A stretch of DNA of 64,000 nt from Abiotrophia defectiva ATCC 49176 (GCF_000160075.2 NZ_KI535340.1:1513396-1577395), one strand, 5' to 3'; shown: positions 9,401-17,744, counted from the stretch's first letter. Made by a program: numbers and translations. Notes: generated by a model from the sequence alone, not told the origin.

Positions 9401-10675
9401 ATGAGTCTTAACCTAGACATTGAAGTGAGCGGTCTGATTGAGCGAAAGACGCTGATTGCAGGTGACGGAGACTTCTCTATTACCTTTATCCCTAAGACTC
9501 CAGACGATGTTATCACTTTGTACAACGCTAGCATCTTCCCGGATATGTTGGGGGATAACATTCTGACTCAACTAAGACTTGTTCATGGTTCAGACCCTGG
9601 GCCATATATCAAGAACACTTCTGAAGCGAGTCGTATTGCTCAAATCTTTAATCACTTACAACAATTTAGACTGGACTTCACCTCGCTTAGAGGCGACCTT
9701 GAAAGCCAAATTGTCTTGAGTCGTACTGGGCTATTGGCTCAGTTCGTGGACAATAACAACAATGTCAGAACTGACATCGCAAGTATTGCAGGCAAGTTAC
9801 TCAGCAAGGCAAGTTCGACTGCTGATGATAAAGTAAGTAGTTTAAGAGAACAGACTGAGCGTATGATCCTGGACAAAGTAACATCACACAATTATGAGTC
9901 TATCTACAAGCAACAAGCGGACAGTATCTTAGCTGCCTTGAGACAACCGGGCAAGCCAGACGCCTTAGTGAGTGTCTTAAACCTCACACCTGAAGGTGTA
10001 CGCATTAAAGGTAAAGTCATTGACTTAGACGGTGATGTCAACATTGACAGTGCTTTTGCTAAGAAACTGACCACTGAGAGTCTGTCTGCTGAGAACATTG
10101 AAGCGGTCATGGGTAACTTTGGTTCCATCGTCGCACAGAAATTAGATGTTAATAAGATAAGCGGTAATAAATCAGAGTTCCTTCAATCGCTTTGGCGAGA
10201 TACCACTAGCGTGGTAGAGGTCAATGGGAAAGGGATAACCGCTATCCATAACGACGGGTCCAAGACAATGATAACTGCTGAAGGTCTCTATCACGAAGAA
10301 CAAGGTGGAAGCTTCAAGACCTCTTACCTAAAGGATGTTATCACCGTAACGAACATCATAAACGATGGTCGCGAAAGTGGCGGTGAGAGCATCGGTGTTC
10401 GAGACGGTTATAAGTGGGTTCAGTTACCTGACATCTACAAAGGTAAGCAATTCAGAGCGCAAGCAGCAATCTCTGATACTGAGACTTGGCGTGCCGGTTC
10501 GGACTATAACGAAGGATACTTGCGCTTATTGCGTACGGTGTCTTATGTGGTCCAAGACAAAATAGACTATAAGAATGCGAGGGTGCCAATAGTTGGGTAT
10601 GCTCACGTATTCAACGCACGAACAGGGAGCCGATACAACTATCCTATTGTGGCTCAGTTGTTCGTTAACTATTAA
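9401..10675 (+). CDS. Phage minor structural protein (gp58-like)
   Basis: A 424-residue protein of the tail-tip region. The segment LTPEGVRIKGKVIDLDGDVN near residue 200 is the hallmark of gp58-like minor structural and baseplate proteins, in which a helical N-terminal region is followed by a beta-rich part and a variable C-terminal domain. Residues 60-185 are helix-rich. The C-terminal 130 residues (from about 290) are a separate beta-rich module that could be a carbohydrate-binding or trimerisation domain. Role inferred from family and position. Confidence 0.72.
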   Translation: MSLNLDIEVSGLIERKTLIAGDGDFSITFIPKTPDDVITLYNASIFPDMLGDNILTQLRLVHGSDPGPYIKNTSEASRIAQIFNHLQQFRLDFTSLRGDLESQIVLSRTGLLAQFVDNNNNVRTDIASIAGKLLSKASSTADDKVSSLREQTERMILDKVTSHNYESIYKQQADSILAALRQPGKPDALVSVLNLTPEGVRIKGKVIDLDGDVNIDSAFAKKLTTESLSAENIEAVMGNFGSIVAQKLDVNKISGNKSEFLQSLWRDTTSVVEVNGKGITAIHNDGSKTMITAEGLYHEEQGGSFKTSYLKDVITVTNIINDGRESGGESIGVRDGYKWVQLPDIYKGKQFRAQAAISDTETWRAGSDYNEGYLRLLRTVSYVVQDKIDYKNARVPIVGYAHVFNARTGSRYNYPIVAQLFVNY

Positions 10676-10689
10676 AGGAGGTACTCGAT

Positions 10690-10998
10690 TTGAAGAATAG
10701 CGAAATACTAACGCTCCAAGCGGTAATGAACCAGGTAAAGGACCAACCAATCAAGGGCGGTCTTAAGTTCAAACTGTTGAAGATTTTTCAAGTCTTGGAG
10801 CCTTCTGTACGCATCATTATTGATGCGCTAGAAGGATGCAACGAAGAAGAAGCCAAAGAAGTATTGGCTCAAACACAAACAATTGACTTACCAACACTGA
10901 CGATGACAGAGCTAGAAAGCCTTGAGTTATCTATCTCTCAATTGTCGGTGTTGATTGAGTTAGCAGGAGGTGAACAAGATGCCGGAAATGAAAATTAA
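10690..10998 (+). CDS. Small phage protein, DUF1617-like
   Basis: A 102-residue protein starting at TTG behind a strong AAAGGAGG site. The arrangement (lysines and LKIFQVLEP in the middle, then acidic C-terminus with MTELESLELSISQL) resembles DUF1617 proteins encoded next to tail fibre genes in Firmicutes phages. No function is known for that family. The 3' end overlaps the next gene by 20 bases. Confidence 0.55.
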   Translation: MKNSEILTLQAVMNQVKDQPIKGGLKFKLLKIFQVLEPSVRIIIDALEGCNEEEAKEVLAQTQTIDLPTLTMTELESLELSISQLSVLIELAGGEQDAGNEN

Positions 10999-11503
10999 CA
11001 GTCGATTCTTACTACGAGACGGTGAAGCTACACGCGTCTATATCTCGTCAGTAAGCGGTGACTACACAGCATTTGAGCGTGAGATTGAGGGGAACCACTT
11101 AAGCACCCCCGACTTAGATTTAGCAGAATTAGTTATGCAGGCGGTCTACAAAGACACCTTCCAAAAGTACGCTATGAGCGACGCTATCAAACAAGCGGAC
11201 CAAACAGCAGAACAGGTGCATAAGTTGACTGAACTGCTTCAAAAGTCTAACGCAACAATCGAAACGCAGGCTACTCAATTATCGGAAAGCAACAAGCTGA
11301 TGCAGACCGTTAAAGAATCAATCCTTGAACAAGCAAACAACAACGCCAATCTGTTGGATCATACAGACTTATTGGACTTCCAACTTAAGGCGGTAGCGAA
11401 ACATCTTAACATTACTTTGCCTGCAGAACTTCCTGAGGAAGAAGAGGAAGCTGAGGAAAAACATGAAGAAGGAGATGAGCATCATGTGGTGGAAGGTTCT
11501 TAG
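10979..11503 (+). CDS. Phage protein with coiled coil, possibly DUF1366-like
   Basis: The start is set at ATG 10979, eight bases behind AGGAGG; GTG 10970 is possible but overlaps the ribosome site. The product is 174 residues. An N-terminal beta-rich domain of about 75 residues is followed by a heptad-like helix (about 80-125) and a very acidic C-terminus (EEEEEAEEKHEEGDE). Position and pattern resemble the DUF1366 family of streptococcal phages, but the match is by eye only. Function unknown. Confidence 0.5.
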   Translation: MPEMKINSRFLLRDGEATRVYISSVSGDYTAFEREIEGNHLSTPDLDLAELVMQAVYKDTFQKYAMSDAIKQADQTAEQVHKLTELLQKSNATIETQATQLSESNKLMQTVKESILEQANNNANLLDHTDLLDFQLKAVAKHLNITLPAELPEEEEEAEEKHEEGDEHHVVEGS

Positions 11504-11564
11504 AGAGAAAGTATCTGTCTACATTGCTAACGTTCGGTTCATTATGAAAGGGGGTGAATCATTC

Positions 11565-11750
11565 GTGGCTACTTACATGTTATATGCGTTGAACATTGCA
11601 GATGCTGAGCAAGCATTTAGTTCTGTTCCGCGTCGTTACAAGAAAGGCGTTCGCCGCCAACTCGAAATCTTAGGCATGCCTGAGTTAGAACACATGACCT
11701 TAGATGAGCTTAAGGCTCGTAAGGCCGAAGCTGAAAAAGGTGAAGAGTAA
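11565..11750 (+). CDS. Small phage protein, CD1375-like
   Basis: GTG 11565 is preceded by AAAGGGGGTGA (11547-11557), close to a full anti-Shine-Dalgarno match. The resulting 61-residue protein contains SVPRRYKKGVRRQL and LGMPELEHM, like the short CD1375-type proteins next to phage fibre genes. An in-frame earlier start, ATG 11484 with AAGGAG, would add 27 residues starting MWWKVLREK; that extension is reminiscent of the XkdX proteins that usually sit just upstream, so either start may be used. Function unknown. Confidence 0.5.
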   Translation: MATYMLYALNIADAEQAFSSVPRRYKKGVRRQLEILGMPELEHMTLDELKARKAEAEKGEE

Positions 11751-11764
11751 TCACCTAAATAAAA

Positions 11765-11795
11765 AGAGCGTCTAATTTAACAGACGCTCTTTTCT
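11765..11795 (+). terminator. Rho-independent terminator inside the late operon
   Basis: Nine-base perfect stem AGAGCGTCT (11765-11773) and AGACGCTCT (11782-11790) followed by T-rich sequence. It separates the tail-tip genes from the lysis cassette. Confidence 0.85.
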
Positions 11796-11813
11796 TTTGA
11801 AGGAAGTGAATCT

Positions 11814-12182
11814 ATGAGTGTAACTGAGTTCACCGCTGTGCTTGGCGCGTTTGGGGCGGTGGTCAAAATTATCTGGGATATGGTCCAATCAAACCGGAAC
11901 ATATCCAAACAAATCTCTGAGGTGTTGGAGAGAATGAACACCTTGGAAATTAATCAAAAAGACCTGCATGATGTGGGACAAGCCAACAGTTTGGCTAATA
12001 GAAATTTAACACGCTATCGTATCAGGAAAGAGATGATGAAAGCAATTCAGAACGGATACGAAACGTATGACAACTTTCAAGAGGTTGTCAACTTAGTAGA
12101 TGGCTACCATGCCACTGGTGGCAATGGGGCCATTGATGCACTGTATGAAGAATACAAAAAATTACCACGGAGGGGAAAATAA
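11814..12182 (+). CDS. Phage membrane-associated lysis-cassette protein
   Basis: A 122-residue protein with one N-terminal hydrophobic stretch (residues about 5-24) followed by a helical region and a conserved-looking C-terminus, VDGYHATGGNGAIDALYEEY. Proteins ending with this GGNG signature commonly precede the holin in Lactobacillales phages. It ends two bases before the holin start. Its role (holin partner, antiholin or inner-membrane protein) is not known. Confidence 0.6.
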   Translation: MSVTEFTAVLGAFGAVVKIIWDMVQSNRNISKQISEVLERMNTLEINQKDLHDVGQANSLANRNLTRYRIRKEMMKAIQNGYETYDNFQEVVNLVDGYHATGGNGAIDALYEEYKKLPRRGK

Positions 12183-12184
12183 TC

Positions 12185-12466
12185 ATGAACATTAACTGGA
12201 AAGTAAGATTTAACAAAAAGAACGTAGCATTCTTAGCACGTTTCGCGATTGCTATCTTGATGCCTGTATTGGCTTATCAAAACCTCAAGCTTGAGGACTT
12301 AACAACATTTGAGACATTAGGGAAACTGTTTGTATCTCTGTTCAGCAATCCTTACTTAATTGGATTGACATTTGTCAATGCCTTTAACCTTATCCCTGAC
12401 CCTACTACTGCTGGGCTAGGAGATAGTGAACAAGCATTAACTTATGAGGCTCCTAAAGAGTCCTAA
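12185..12466 (+). CDS. Phi LC3 family holin
   Basis: A 93-residue protein opening with MNINWKVRFNKK and closing with IPDPTTAGLGDSEQALTYE; both ends are characteristic of the phi LC3 holin family (Phage_holin_1). Two hydrophobic segments lie at about 17-34 and 50-70. It would permeabilise the membrane to trigger endolysin release. It sits directly before the endolysin, as expected. Confidence 0.9.
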   Translation: MNINWKVRFNKKNVAFLARFAIAILMPVLAYQNLKLEDLTTFETLGKLFVSLFSNPYLIGLTFVNAFNLIPDPTTAGLGDSEQALTYEAPKES

Positions 12467-12483
12467 GAAAGGGGTGAAGCCGT

Positions 12484-14082
12484 ATGTTGCAATACGGTAA
12501 TTACACGCTCTCGGATGACTTGATTAGCAAGATGCAGAAGGTGGCTAGGCATTATGACCTAGTCCCTTCTTTTGTCATTTGCCAATTATGCCACGAGACT
12601 GGTTGGGGGCAACATCCTAAGTCAACATCTGCGAGGACAGATAACAACTGGGGTGGCGCAACATGGTACAAAGATTCAACTGAACCGTTCACAAGAGGGA
12701 GTGGAGTCACTGTAAGACCAGGTCTAGCTCGCCCATCTGACGAGGGTGGCTACTATATCCACTATGAAAGCGTTGAAGACTACTTAAAAGACTTTGGATG
12801 GCTTCTACGAAACGGTGGCTATTACAAGTGTAGTGGCAAGAAAACACTTAGAGAGTATGCTTTAGGGCTATTCAAATATGGCGGAGCTGTCGCGGACTAC
12901 GCTGGTGACGGAACCAACTCCGAGAAGGTCTTTAATTCTTACTACAACAGCATGAAAACAATCCACGATGCGCTCAATGCAGATGGCTCGTTGGATAGAA
13001 TCGACAAGGGGGAATCTAGCAATATGGCAAGTGCTCAAGATGTATTAAATGTATTCAGGAACTGGCTAGGTGGGCAAATGTATGGTGGGGTTCATAATGA
13101 AATCTTATCCATTTACAATTCTCAAAGCCCTCTGCCGGTAGGTTATAGAATGACTAGTGATGATGACTGGTGCGATGCAACGGTCACCGCTGCATTTAGG
13201 AAAGCTGGCCTATCATCGTTGGTAGGTGGAGAATGTGGCGTACAACGCCATATTGCTATTTTCCAATCAAAAGGCATCTGGATTGGTAAATCATATCCAC
13301 AAGCCGGGGACATTATCACATTTGATTGGGACGGTGGCGGTTTTGCAGACCATATCGGTATTGTTGAGTCTGTTAGTGGCAATACGGTAAATACCATCGA
13401 GGGTAATTCTGGCTCCCCATCGGCTGTTCGGAGACGGTCTTACGCTTGGAACCACTGGCAAATCAAAGGGTACGCTAGACCTAGCTATGGCTCTGGTTCC
13501 GCTTCATCTACTGCTTCAAGTGGCTCTAAATCAGTTGTAGATGTAGCTCAAGAAGTCATTAATGGTCAATGGGGGTCTGGCGAAGATAGAAAAGCTCGCT
13601 TGACAGCTTCCGGTTACGACTACAATGCAGTCCAAGCTAAGGTCAATGCTATCTTAAGCGGTGAGTCTGTGGGCTCTTCCGAGGTGAAAGAAACCGGGTG
13701 GCTTAAGAACGAGACCGGTTGGTGGTACAGAAACGAAGATGGCTCATGGCCAGCAGACCAATGGCTCAAACTGTACGATTACTGGTACCTCTTTGACGAG
13801 GACGGTTATGCTTATGCTAAGCGTTGGGTGTATCGTGACGGTAAGTGGTACTACTTTGACGAGGCCTGCCGAATGGTTATCGGTTGGGTTCGATACGAAG
13901 ACAAGTGGTATCACTTGGAAGACAACGGTGAAATGTCATCTAAGGAATACGTTCCAGGCGGCGACGGTCGTTTGTACTATGTCAAAGAAGATGGCTCAAT
14001 GCTTGAGAACACTGAAATTACAGTTGCTGAAGATGGTTCTCTGATTGAAAAAGCAACTGGCAACATCGTCGGTAAATTCTAG
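12484..14082 (+). CDS. Multidomain endolysin: glucosaminidase, CHAP, CW_7, choline-binding repeats
   Basis: A 532-residue lysin with four parts. Residues 1-165 look like a FlgJ/LytG-type N-acetylglucosaminidase, with Glu38 in CHETGWG as the likely catalytic acid. About 180-335 is a CHAP amidase/endopeptidase, with Cys230 in DDWCDATV and His290 in ADHIGIVES. About 350-391 is a CW_7 (Cpl-7 type) wall-binding motif, VAQEVINGQWGSGEDRKARL. About 398-490 holds three aromatic, glycine-rich repeats of choline-binding type (GWWYRNEDGSW, KWYYFDEACRM, KWYHLEDNGEM). Start ATG has AAAGGGGTGA. Two hydrolases and two unlike wall-binding types in one lysin are uncommon; the choline-type repeats suggest a host wall decorated with phosphocholine (inference). 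Confidence 0.88.
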   Translation: MLQYGNYTLSDDLISKMQKVARHYDLVPSFVICQLCHETGWGQHPKSTSARTDNNWGGATWYKDSTEPFTRGSGVTVRPGLARPSDEGGYYIHYESVEDYLKDFGWLLRNGGYYKCSGKKTLREYALGLFKYGGAVADYAGDGTNSEKVFNSYYNSMKTIHDALNADGSLDRIDKGESSNMASAQDVLNVFRNWLGGQMYGGVHNEILSIYNSQSPLPVGYRMTSDDDWCDATVTAAFRKAGLSSLVGGECGVQRHIAIFQSKGIWIGKSYPQAGDIITFDWDGGGFADHIGIVESVSGNTVNTIEGNSGSPSAVRRRSYAWNHWQIKGYARPSYGSGSASSTASSGSKSVVDVAQEVINGQWGSGEDRKARLTASGYDYNAVQAKVNAILSGESVGSSEVKETGWLKNETGWWYRNEDGSWPADQWLKLYDYWYLFDEDGYAYAKRWVYRDGKWYYFDEACRMVIGWVRYEDKWYHLEDNGEMSSKEYVPGGDGRLYYVKEDGSMLENTEITVAEDGSLIEKATGNIVGKF

Positions 14083-14110
14083 GTCCAATATTTTAGACCA
14101 AAACAAATAA

Positions 14111-14133
14111 GTCCGGTATTCCGGACGCTTTTT
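14111..14133 (+). terminator. First terminator after endolysin
   Basis: GTCCGG (14111-14116), loop TATT, CCGGAC (14121-14126), then GCTTTTTA. Confidence 0.75.
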
Positions 14134-14141
14134 ATGACATT

Positions 14142-14175
14142 ACCCCTGGGCTTCGGCCTGGGGGTTATTTTTTTT
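14142..14175 (+). terminator. Second, strong terminator after endolysin
   Basis: Ten-base stem with two G-U pairs closed by a C(TTCG)G tetraloop (14142-14165), followed by TATTTTTTTT. Together with the hairpin just upstream it ends the late operon. Confidence 0.85.
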
Positions 14176-14194
14176 AACCAAAAGTAAATATTTG

Positions 14195-14223
14195 TTGAAA
14201 TAAAGGAAATGATTTGCTATCAT
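14195..14223 (+). promoter_or_regulatory. Sigma-A promoter of the prophage cargo operon
   Basis: -35 TTGAAA (14195-14200), 17-base spacer, -10 TATCAT (14218-14223). It lies between the double terminator and the cargo genes, so these would be transcribed independently of the lytic late promoter. Confidence 0.7.
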
Positions 14224-14243
14224 GAAGCCAAAGAGAGTTACCG

Positions 14244-14303
14244 TAAGTAGTTATAGGTGGTTATAGGTAATTATAAGTGGCTATAGGTGATTGTAAGTAA
14301 CTA
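14244..14303 (+). repeat. Six tandem 10-bp repeats in the cargo-operon leader
   Basis: Six consecutive units at 14244, 14254, 14264, 14274, 14284 and 14294 fit the consensus TARGTRRYTR. They start just after the expected transcription start and end immediately before the GGAGGAG ribosome site of the next gene. The exact 10-base period puts every unit on the same face of DNA. See findings. Confidence 0.85.
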
Positions 14304-14317
14304 GGAGGAGACATAAG

Positions 14318-14749
14318 ATGTTAGGAAGATTGTTTTTGTGTCAAGGTTCAGATATCTCAGGAGATGACACGATAATCACTAATCCGATACTATCGCAAGT
14401 CGTTACTTCGCTTCCTGCAAAGGTATCTTTTACTATCGTTGGATGTGTAATGGTAGAAGACGTAGACAAAGAGGCTTATAACGTTGTTATAAATCTAAAG
14501 GATTCTACTGGATTTATTATAAACAGAATTGATGGAACCATTGAAAGACAAGGTGACGGTTCTGGAGTAGAAAAATGGAAAACTGCAATTGTTTTTAATG
14601 TTGGTGTTCAAGACATGGATATTGTAAGCGATGGTATGCACACATACGACTTATATGTAGATAGAGAATTAGTTGATACATATAGTTTTTTTGTAAGCGT
14701 AGATAATCAGCTAGTTGATGCGAGAGGTGTTGATAAAAATGAAGAATAA
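14318..14749 (+). CDS. Cargo gene 1: beta-rich protein of unknown function
   Basis: A 143-residue protein behind a GGAGGAG site. I do not recognise it with certainty. Alternating hydrophobic and polar residues (VSFTIVGCVMVED, DLYVDRELVDTYSFFVSVD) suggest an immunoglobulin-like beta sandwich, somewhat like DUF6941 proteins. No signal peptide or membrane segment, so it is probably cytosolic. It is first in a three-gene operon with overlapping reading frames and base composition visibly AT-richer than the adjacent phage genes. Confidence 0.6.
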   Translation: MLGRLFLCQGSDISGDDTIITNPILSQVVTSLPAKVSFTIVGCVMVEDVDKEAYNVVINLKDSTGFIINRIDGTIERQGDGSGVEKWKTAIVFNVGVQDMDIVSDGMHTYDLYVDRELVDTYSFFVSVDNQLVDARGVDKNEE

Positions 14750-15146
14750 AGCTTTTAGCAACGCAGGCAAAGTTTTTGCCATAACTGCAGTGGCTGTAAA
14801 TTATCAACCTGTAACAATCCAATTACCAGAATCTGATAATATCCCAGGAATTGTTCAATCAAATACATTGTATTTTGAAAAAAGTGAAGCTAATAAGTCA
14901 AACAGCATCGAGTTAAAACTTGTACCTAACATAGATAAACTATCCGCATTAGTCAAAAACATTTATGGAAATGACTATGAAGAGAGATATGGAAAAATAG
15001 AAATTCATCAAGAACCAGGGGATGCCATTGGTTTCTTCCATGTATTCGCTGATTCTAAAAGTTTTGAAGAAAAGAAAGAAATGTTAGCGTTACTTAAGAA
15101 GGAAATTAAGAAAGAGTCACTTCCATACGCAGCACTATTAGGGTGA
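14739..15146 (+). CDS. Cargo gene 2: protein of unknown function
   Basis: A 135-residue protein. The start is set at ATG 14739, which overlaps the previous gene by 11 bases and has AGAGGTG upstream; an in-frame ATG at 14715 lacks a ribosome site. The N-terminal half is beta-rich and the C-terminal half helical with many lysines (EEKKEMLALLKKEIKKES). No family recognised. Tight overlap with both neighbours suggests the three products are made together and may form a complex (inference). Confidence 0.6.
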   Translation: MKNKAFSNAGKVFAITAVAVNYQPVTIQLPESDNIPGIVQSNTLYFEKSEANKSNSIELKLVPNIDKLSALVKNIYGNDYEERYGKIEIHQEPGDAIGFFHVFADSKSFEEKKEMLALLKKEIKKESLPYAALLG

Positions 15147-15151
15147 TATAT

Positions 15152-15568
15152 ATGTATATGTATCAGTGGGATAACAACGAAAGGATTGCAGGTCGGCTGT
15201 TTGATATTGCAGACAAAGCTGGGAATGATTCTGGTTTAAAAGATGGCGCAGAAAGAGCAGCAATCGGGAGATTGTATTACGCTTGTTATAATATGGCTAA
15301 CGACATTGTGCTTAATCATTTTATATACAGGGAGAATATACCACAGTTTAATGGAGGTTCCCACGAAAGAACAATAAACGCACTTTCATCATGCCCTACA
15401 CATGGATATAGTGAAGAAGAGATAGCAAAAATCATTGATGAACTTATAGACCTTAAGGGGTATAGACACCACGCAGACTACATAAAACGTAGCCCTATAA
15501 GTGAAGATGAAATTAAAATTGCGAAAGAACTATATGAAAGCTTGCGACTTAAGCTATTCAACTTCTAG
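15152..15568 (+). CDS. Cargo gene 3: HEPN-like (UPF0332-type) protein
   Basis: A 138-residue, mostly helical protein. Three spaced motifs match HEPN/UPF0332 proteins: AAIGRLYYACYNMAND (Arg-x-x-Tyr-Tyr-Ala), GGSHERTINAL (Ser-His after a loop) and YRHHADY (Arg-x-x-Ala-Asp-Tyr). The RNase-type Arg-Asn-x3-His motif of toxin HEPN proteins is not evident. HEPN proteins act in toxin-antitoxin, abortive infection and RNA-targeting systems, usually beside a nucleotidyltransferase, which is absent here. Start choice: ATG 15152 is five bases behind AGGGTGA; GTG 15143 and ATG 15158 are alternatives. Confidence 0.65.
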   Translation: MYMYQWDNNERIAGRLFDIADKAGNDSGLKDGAERAAIGRLYYACYNMANDIVLNHFIYRENIPQFNGGSHERTINALSSCPTHGYSEEEIAKIIDELIDLKGYRHHADYIKRSPISEDEIKIAKELYESLRLKLFNF

Positions 15569-15593
15569 CGTTGGGTTTGTCCAACGCTTTTTA
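15568..15593 (+). terminator. Terminator of the cargo operon
   Basis: GCGTTGG (15568-15574) and CCAACGC (15581-15587) followed by TTTTTAT. The stem starts at the last base of the HEPN-like gene's stop codon. Confidence 0.85.
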
Positions 15594-15600
15594 TTTACCA

Positions 15601-15745
15601 CATGGGGCATTCATGGGGCAGACTTACCTATCATTTATCTTTATGTATCTGATTGAGTCTTTTAGTAGCACTGTCATATATAGGTTAATCCGTATTGGTC
15701 TGAGTGAGTCCGTACCTTGACATGTTTGAAGGCAAATAAGTCTAA
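15601..15745 (+). other. Candidate right prophage attachment region
   Basis: No gene is visible between the cargo terminator and the next hairpin. Two direct copies of CATGGGGCA (15601-15609 and 15612-15620) resemble integrase arm-type sites. The short open frame VSPYLDMFEGK ending at TAA just before the 15746 terminator could be the last codons of a host gene displaced by integration. No tRNA or tmRNA end is seen. The core repeat cannot be defined without the left end of the prophage. Confidence 0.35.
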
Positions 15746-15770
15746 AGGCTGGAATCTTCCAGCCTTTTTC
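15746..15770 (+). terminator. Terminator before lepA
   Basis: Nine-base perfect stem AGGCTGGAA (15746-15754) and TTCCAGCCT (15757-15765) followed by TTTTC. It probably belonged to the host gene upstream of lepA before prophage insertion. From here to lepA there is only a possible -10 (TACAAT near 15831) and two small overlapping hairpins (TGCC/GGCA or AGATGG/CCATCT, 15852-15872). Confidence 0.8.
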
Positions 15771-15900
15771 TTTTCTTAATTTTAGTCAGCATTCCTTGGC
15801 TTAACCCTAGTCTTAGAGCCAAAAATTTGGTACAATAGACCAGTGTATTAGTGCCAGATGGCACTCCCATCTAGATAAATCTGTACGAAAGAGGAAGCCT

Positions 15901-17733
15901 ATGAATCCACAAGAATTACAAGCACTCCGAGCCCGCCAGGAGAAAATTCGTAACTTCTCCATTATTGCCCATATTGACCACGGTAAGTCCACTCTGGCTG
16001 ACCGTATTTTACAGTTGACTGAGACGGTTTCGGACCGGGAAATGCAGGACCAACTCTTGGACTCCATGGACTTGGAGCGGGAACGAGGCATTACCATTAA
16101 ACTTAACGCTGTTGAACTGACCTATAAGGCTCAGGATGGGGAAGAGTATATCTTCCACCTAATTGATACCCCAGGGCACGTGGACTTTACTTATGAAGTG
16201 TCACGTTCACTGGCAGCCTGTGAAGGGGCCATCTTGGTCGTCGATGCCGCCCAGGGGATTGAAGCTCAGACTCTGGCCAACGTTTATTTGGCTTTAGATA
16301 ACGATTTAGAAATTCTGCCGGTCATTAACAAGATTGACTTGCCAGCGGCTGATCCTGAGCGTGTTCAAGTTGAAATTGAAGACGTCATTGGCATTGACGC
16401 TAGCGAGGCCGTTTTCGCCTCAGCTAAATCTGGTATTGGGATAGACCAAATCTTGGAGCAAATTGTCCACAAGGTACCAGCCCCTCCAGGCGACCTGGAA
16501 GCACCGCTTCAGGCCTTAATTTTCGACTCTGTCTACGATTCCTATCGCGGTGTTGTCTTGAATATCCGGGTCATTAATGGTGTCGTGAAACCTGGCGACA
16601 AGATTCGTTTGATGTCCAACGGCAAAGAATTCGATGTAGTGGAAGTCGGGGTCTTCAGTCCTAAGCCCGTCCAACGCGACTATCTCATGGTAGGGGATGT
16701 GGGCTATATCACGGCTTCTATTAAGACCATTCAAGATACGCGAGTAGGGGATACCATTACCTTGGCCAACAATCCGGCCCAAGAACCCCTAGACGGCTAC
16801 CGTAAGCTTAATCCCATGGTCTATTGCGGTCTCTATCCAGTCGAGTCTAACGACTATAATGATTTGCGGGATGCCTTGGAAAAACTCCAACTCAATGACG
16901 CGGCCTTACAATTTGAGCCTGAAACTTCGCAAGCCCTAGGCTTTGGATTCCGTACGGGTTTCTTAGGCTTGCTGCACATGGACGTTATTCAGGAACGTCT
17001 GGAACGTGAGTTCGACATCAACCTGATTACTACAGCACCTTCGGTTATTTACAAGGTCAAAAAGACCAATGGTGAGGAAATCATCGTGGATAACCCGTCT
17101 GCTATGCCAGATCAAACCGTCATCGATGAAATCTACGAGCCCTACGTTAAGGCCTCCATTATGGTGCCTAATGAATATGTTGGCGCAGTCATGGACATCG
17201 GCCAACGTAAGCGGGGTAACTTCATTACCATGGATTATCTGGATGATTACCGGGTCAATGTGGTCTATGAATTACCCTTGTCAGAAATCATCTATGACTT
17301 CTTCGATAAGCTAAAATCCAATACCAAAGGCTATGCATCCCTTGACTACGAATTAATTGGCTACAAACCATCTAACCTTGTTAAGATGGATATCCTGCTC
17401 AATGGCGACCTGATTGACGCCTTCTCCATGATTGTCCACAAGGACTTTGCTTACGGTCGTGGCCGTGAATTAGTAGAAAAACTTCGCGGCATCATTCCGC
17501 GTCAACTCTTCGAAGTACCTGTTCAGGCTGCTATCGGTAATAAGATTCTAGCGCGTACCACCATTAAAGCCTTGCGTAAAGACGTAACGGCTAAACTCTA
17601 CGGTGGGGACGTCAGCCGTCGTAAGAAGCTCCTCGAGAAACAAAAAGAGGGGAAAAAGCGGATGAAACAAATTGGGACGGTGGAAGTCCCACAAGAAGCC
17701 TTCATGGCTGTCCTACAAATGGACGAAGATTAA
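15901..17733 (+). CDS. lepA: Elongation factor 4 (LepA), ribosome back-translocase GTPase
   Basis: A 610-residue translational GTPase that acts on stalled or mistranslocated ribosomes. GTPase motifs are intact: [13 protein letters not shown] (P loop), RERGITIK (switch I), DTPGHVDF (G3) and NKIDLP (G4). The LepA-specific C-terminal domain is present ([20 protein letters not shown] and [20 protein letters not shown]). Length is standard. Start ATG follows AAAGAGG. The gene is monocistronic here, bounded by terminators on both sides, with the prophage ending immediately upstream. Confidence 0.97.
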   Translation: MNPQELQALRARQEKIRNFSIIAHIDHGKSTLADRILQLTETVSDREMQDQLLDSMDLERERGITIKLNAVELTYKAQDGEEYIFHLIDTPGHVDFTYEVSRSLAACEGAILVVDAAQGIEAQTLANVYLALDNDLEILPVINKIDLPAADPERVQVEIEDVIGIDASEAVFASAKSGIGIDQILEQIVHKVPAPPGDLEAPLQALIFDSVYDSYRGVVLNIRVINGVVKPGDKIRLMSNGKEFDVVEVGVFSPKPVQRDYLMVGDVGYITASIKTIQDTRVGDTITLANNPAQEPLDGYRKLNPMVYCGLYPVESNDYNDLRDALEKLQLNDAALQFEPETSQALGFGFRTGFLGLLHMDVIQERLEREFDINLITTAPSVIYKVKKTNGEEIIVDNPSAMPDQTVIDEIYEPYVKASIMVPNEYVGAVMDIGQRKRGNFITMDYLDDYRVNVVYELPLSEIIYDFFDKLKSNTKGYASLDYELIGYKPSNLVKMDILLNGDLIDAFSMIVHKDFAYGRGRELVEKLRGIIPRQLFEVPVQAAIGNKILARTTIKALRKDVTAKLYGGDVSRRKKLLEKQKEGKKRMKQIGTVEVPQEAFMAVLQMDED

Positions 17734-17744
17734 TATCTATCAAG

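Noticed and set aside
13739..14044. Plus-strand frame inside the endolysin repeats
   Set aside because: It is the shifted frame of the aromatic repeats, with low-complexity Thr/Trp content and no ribosome site.
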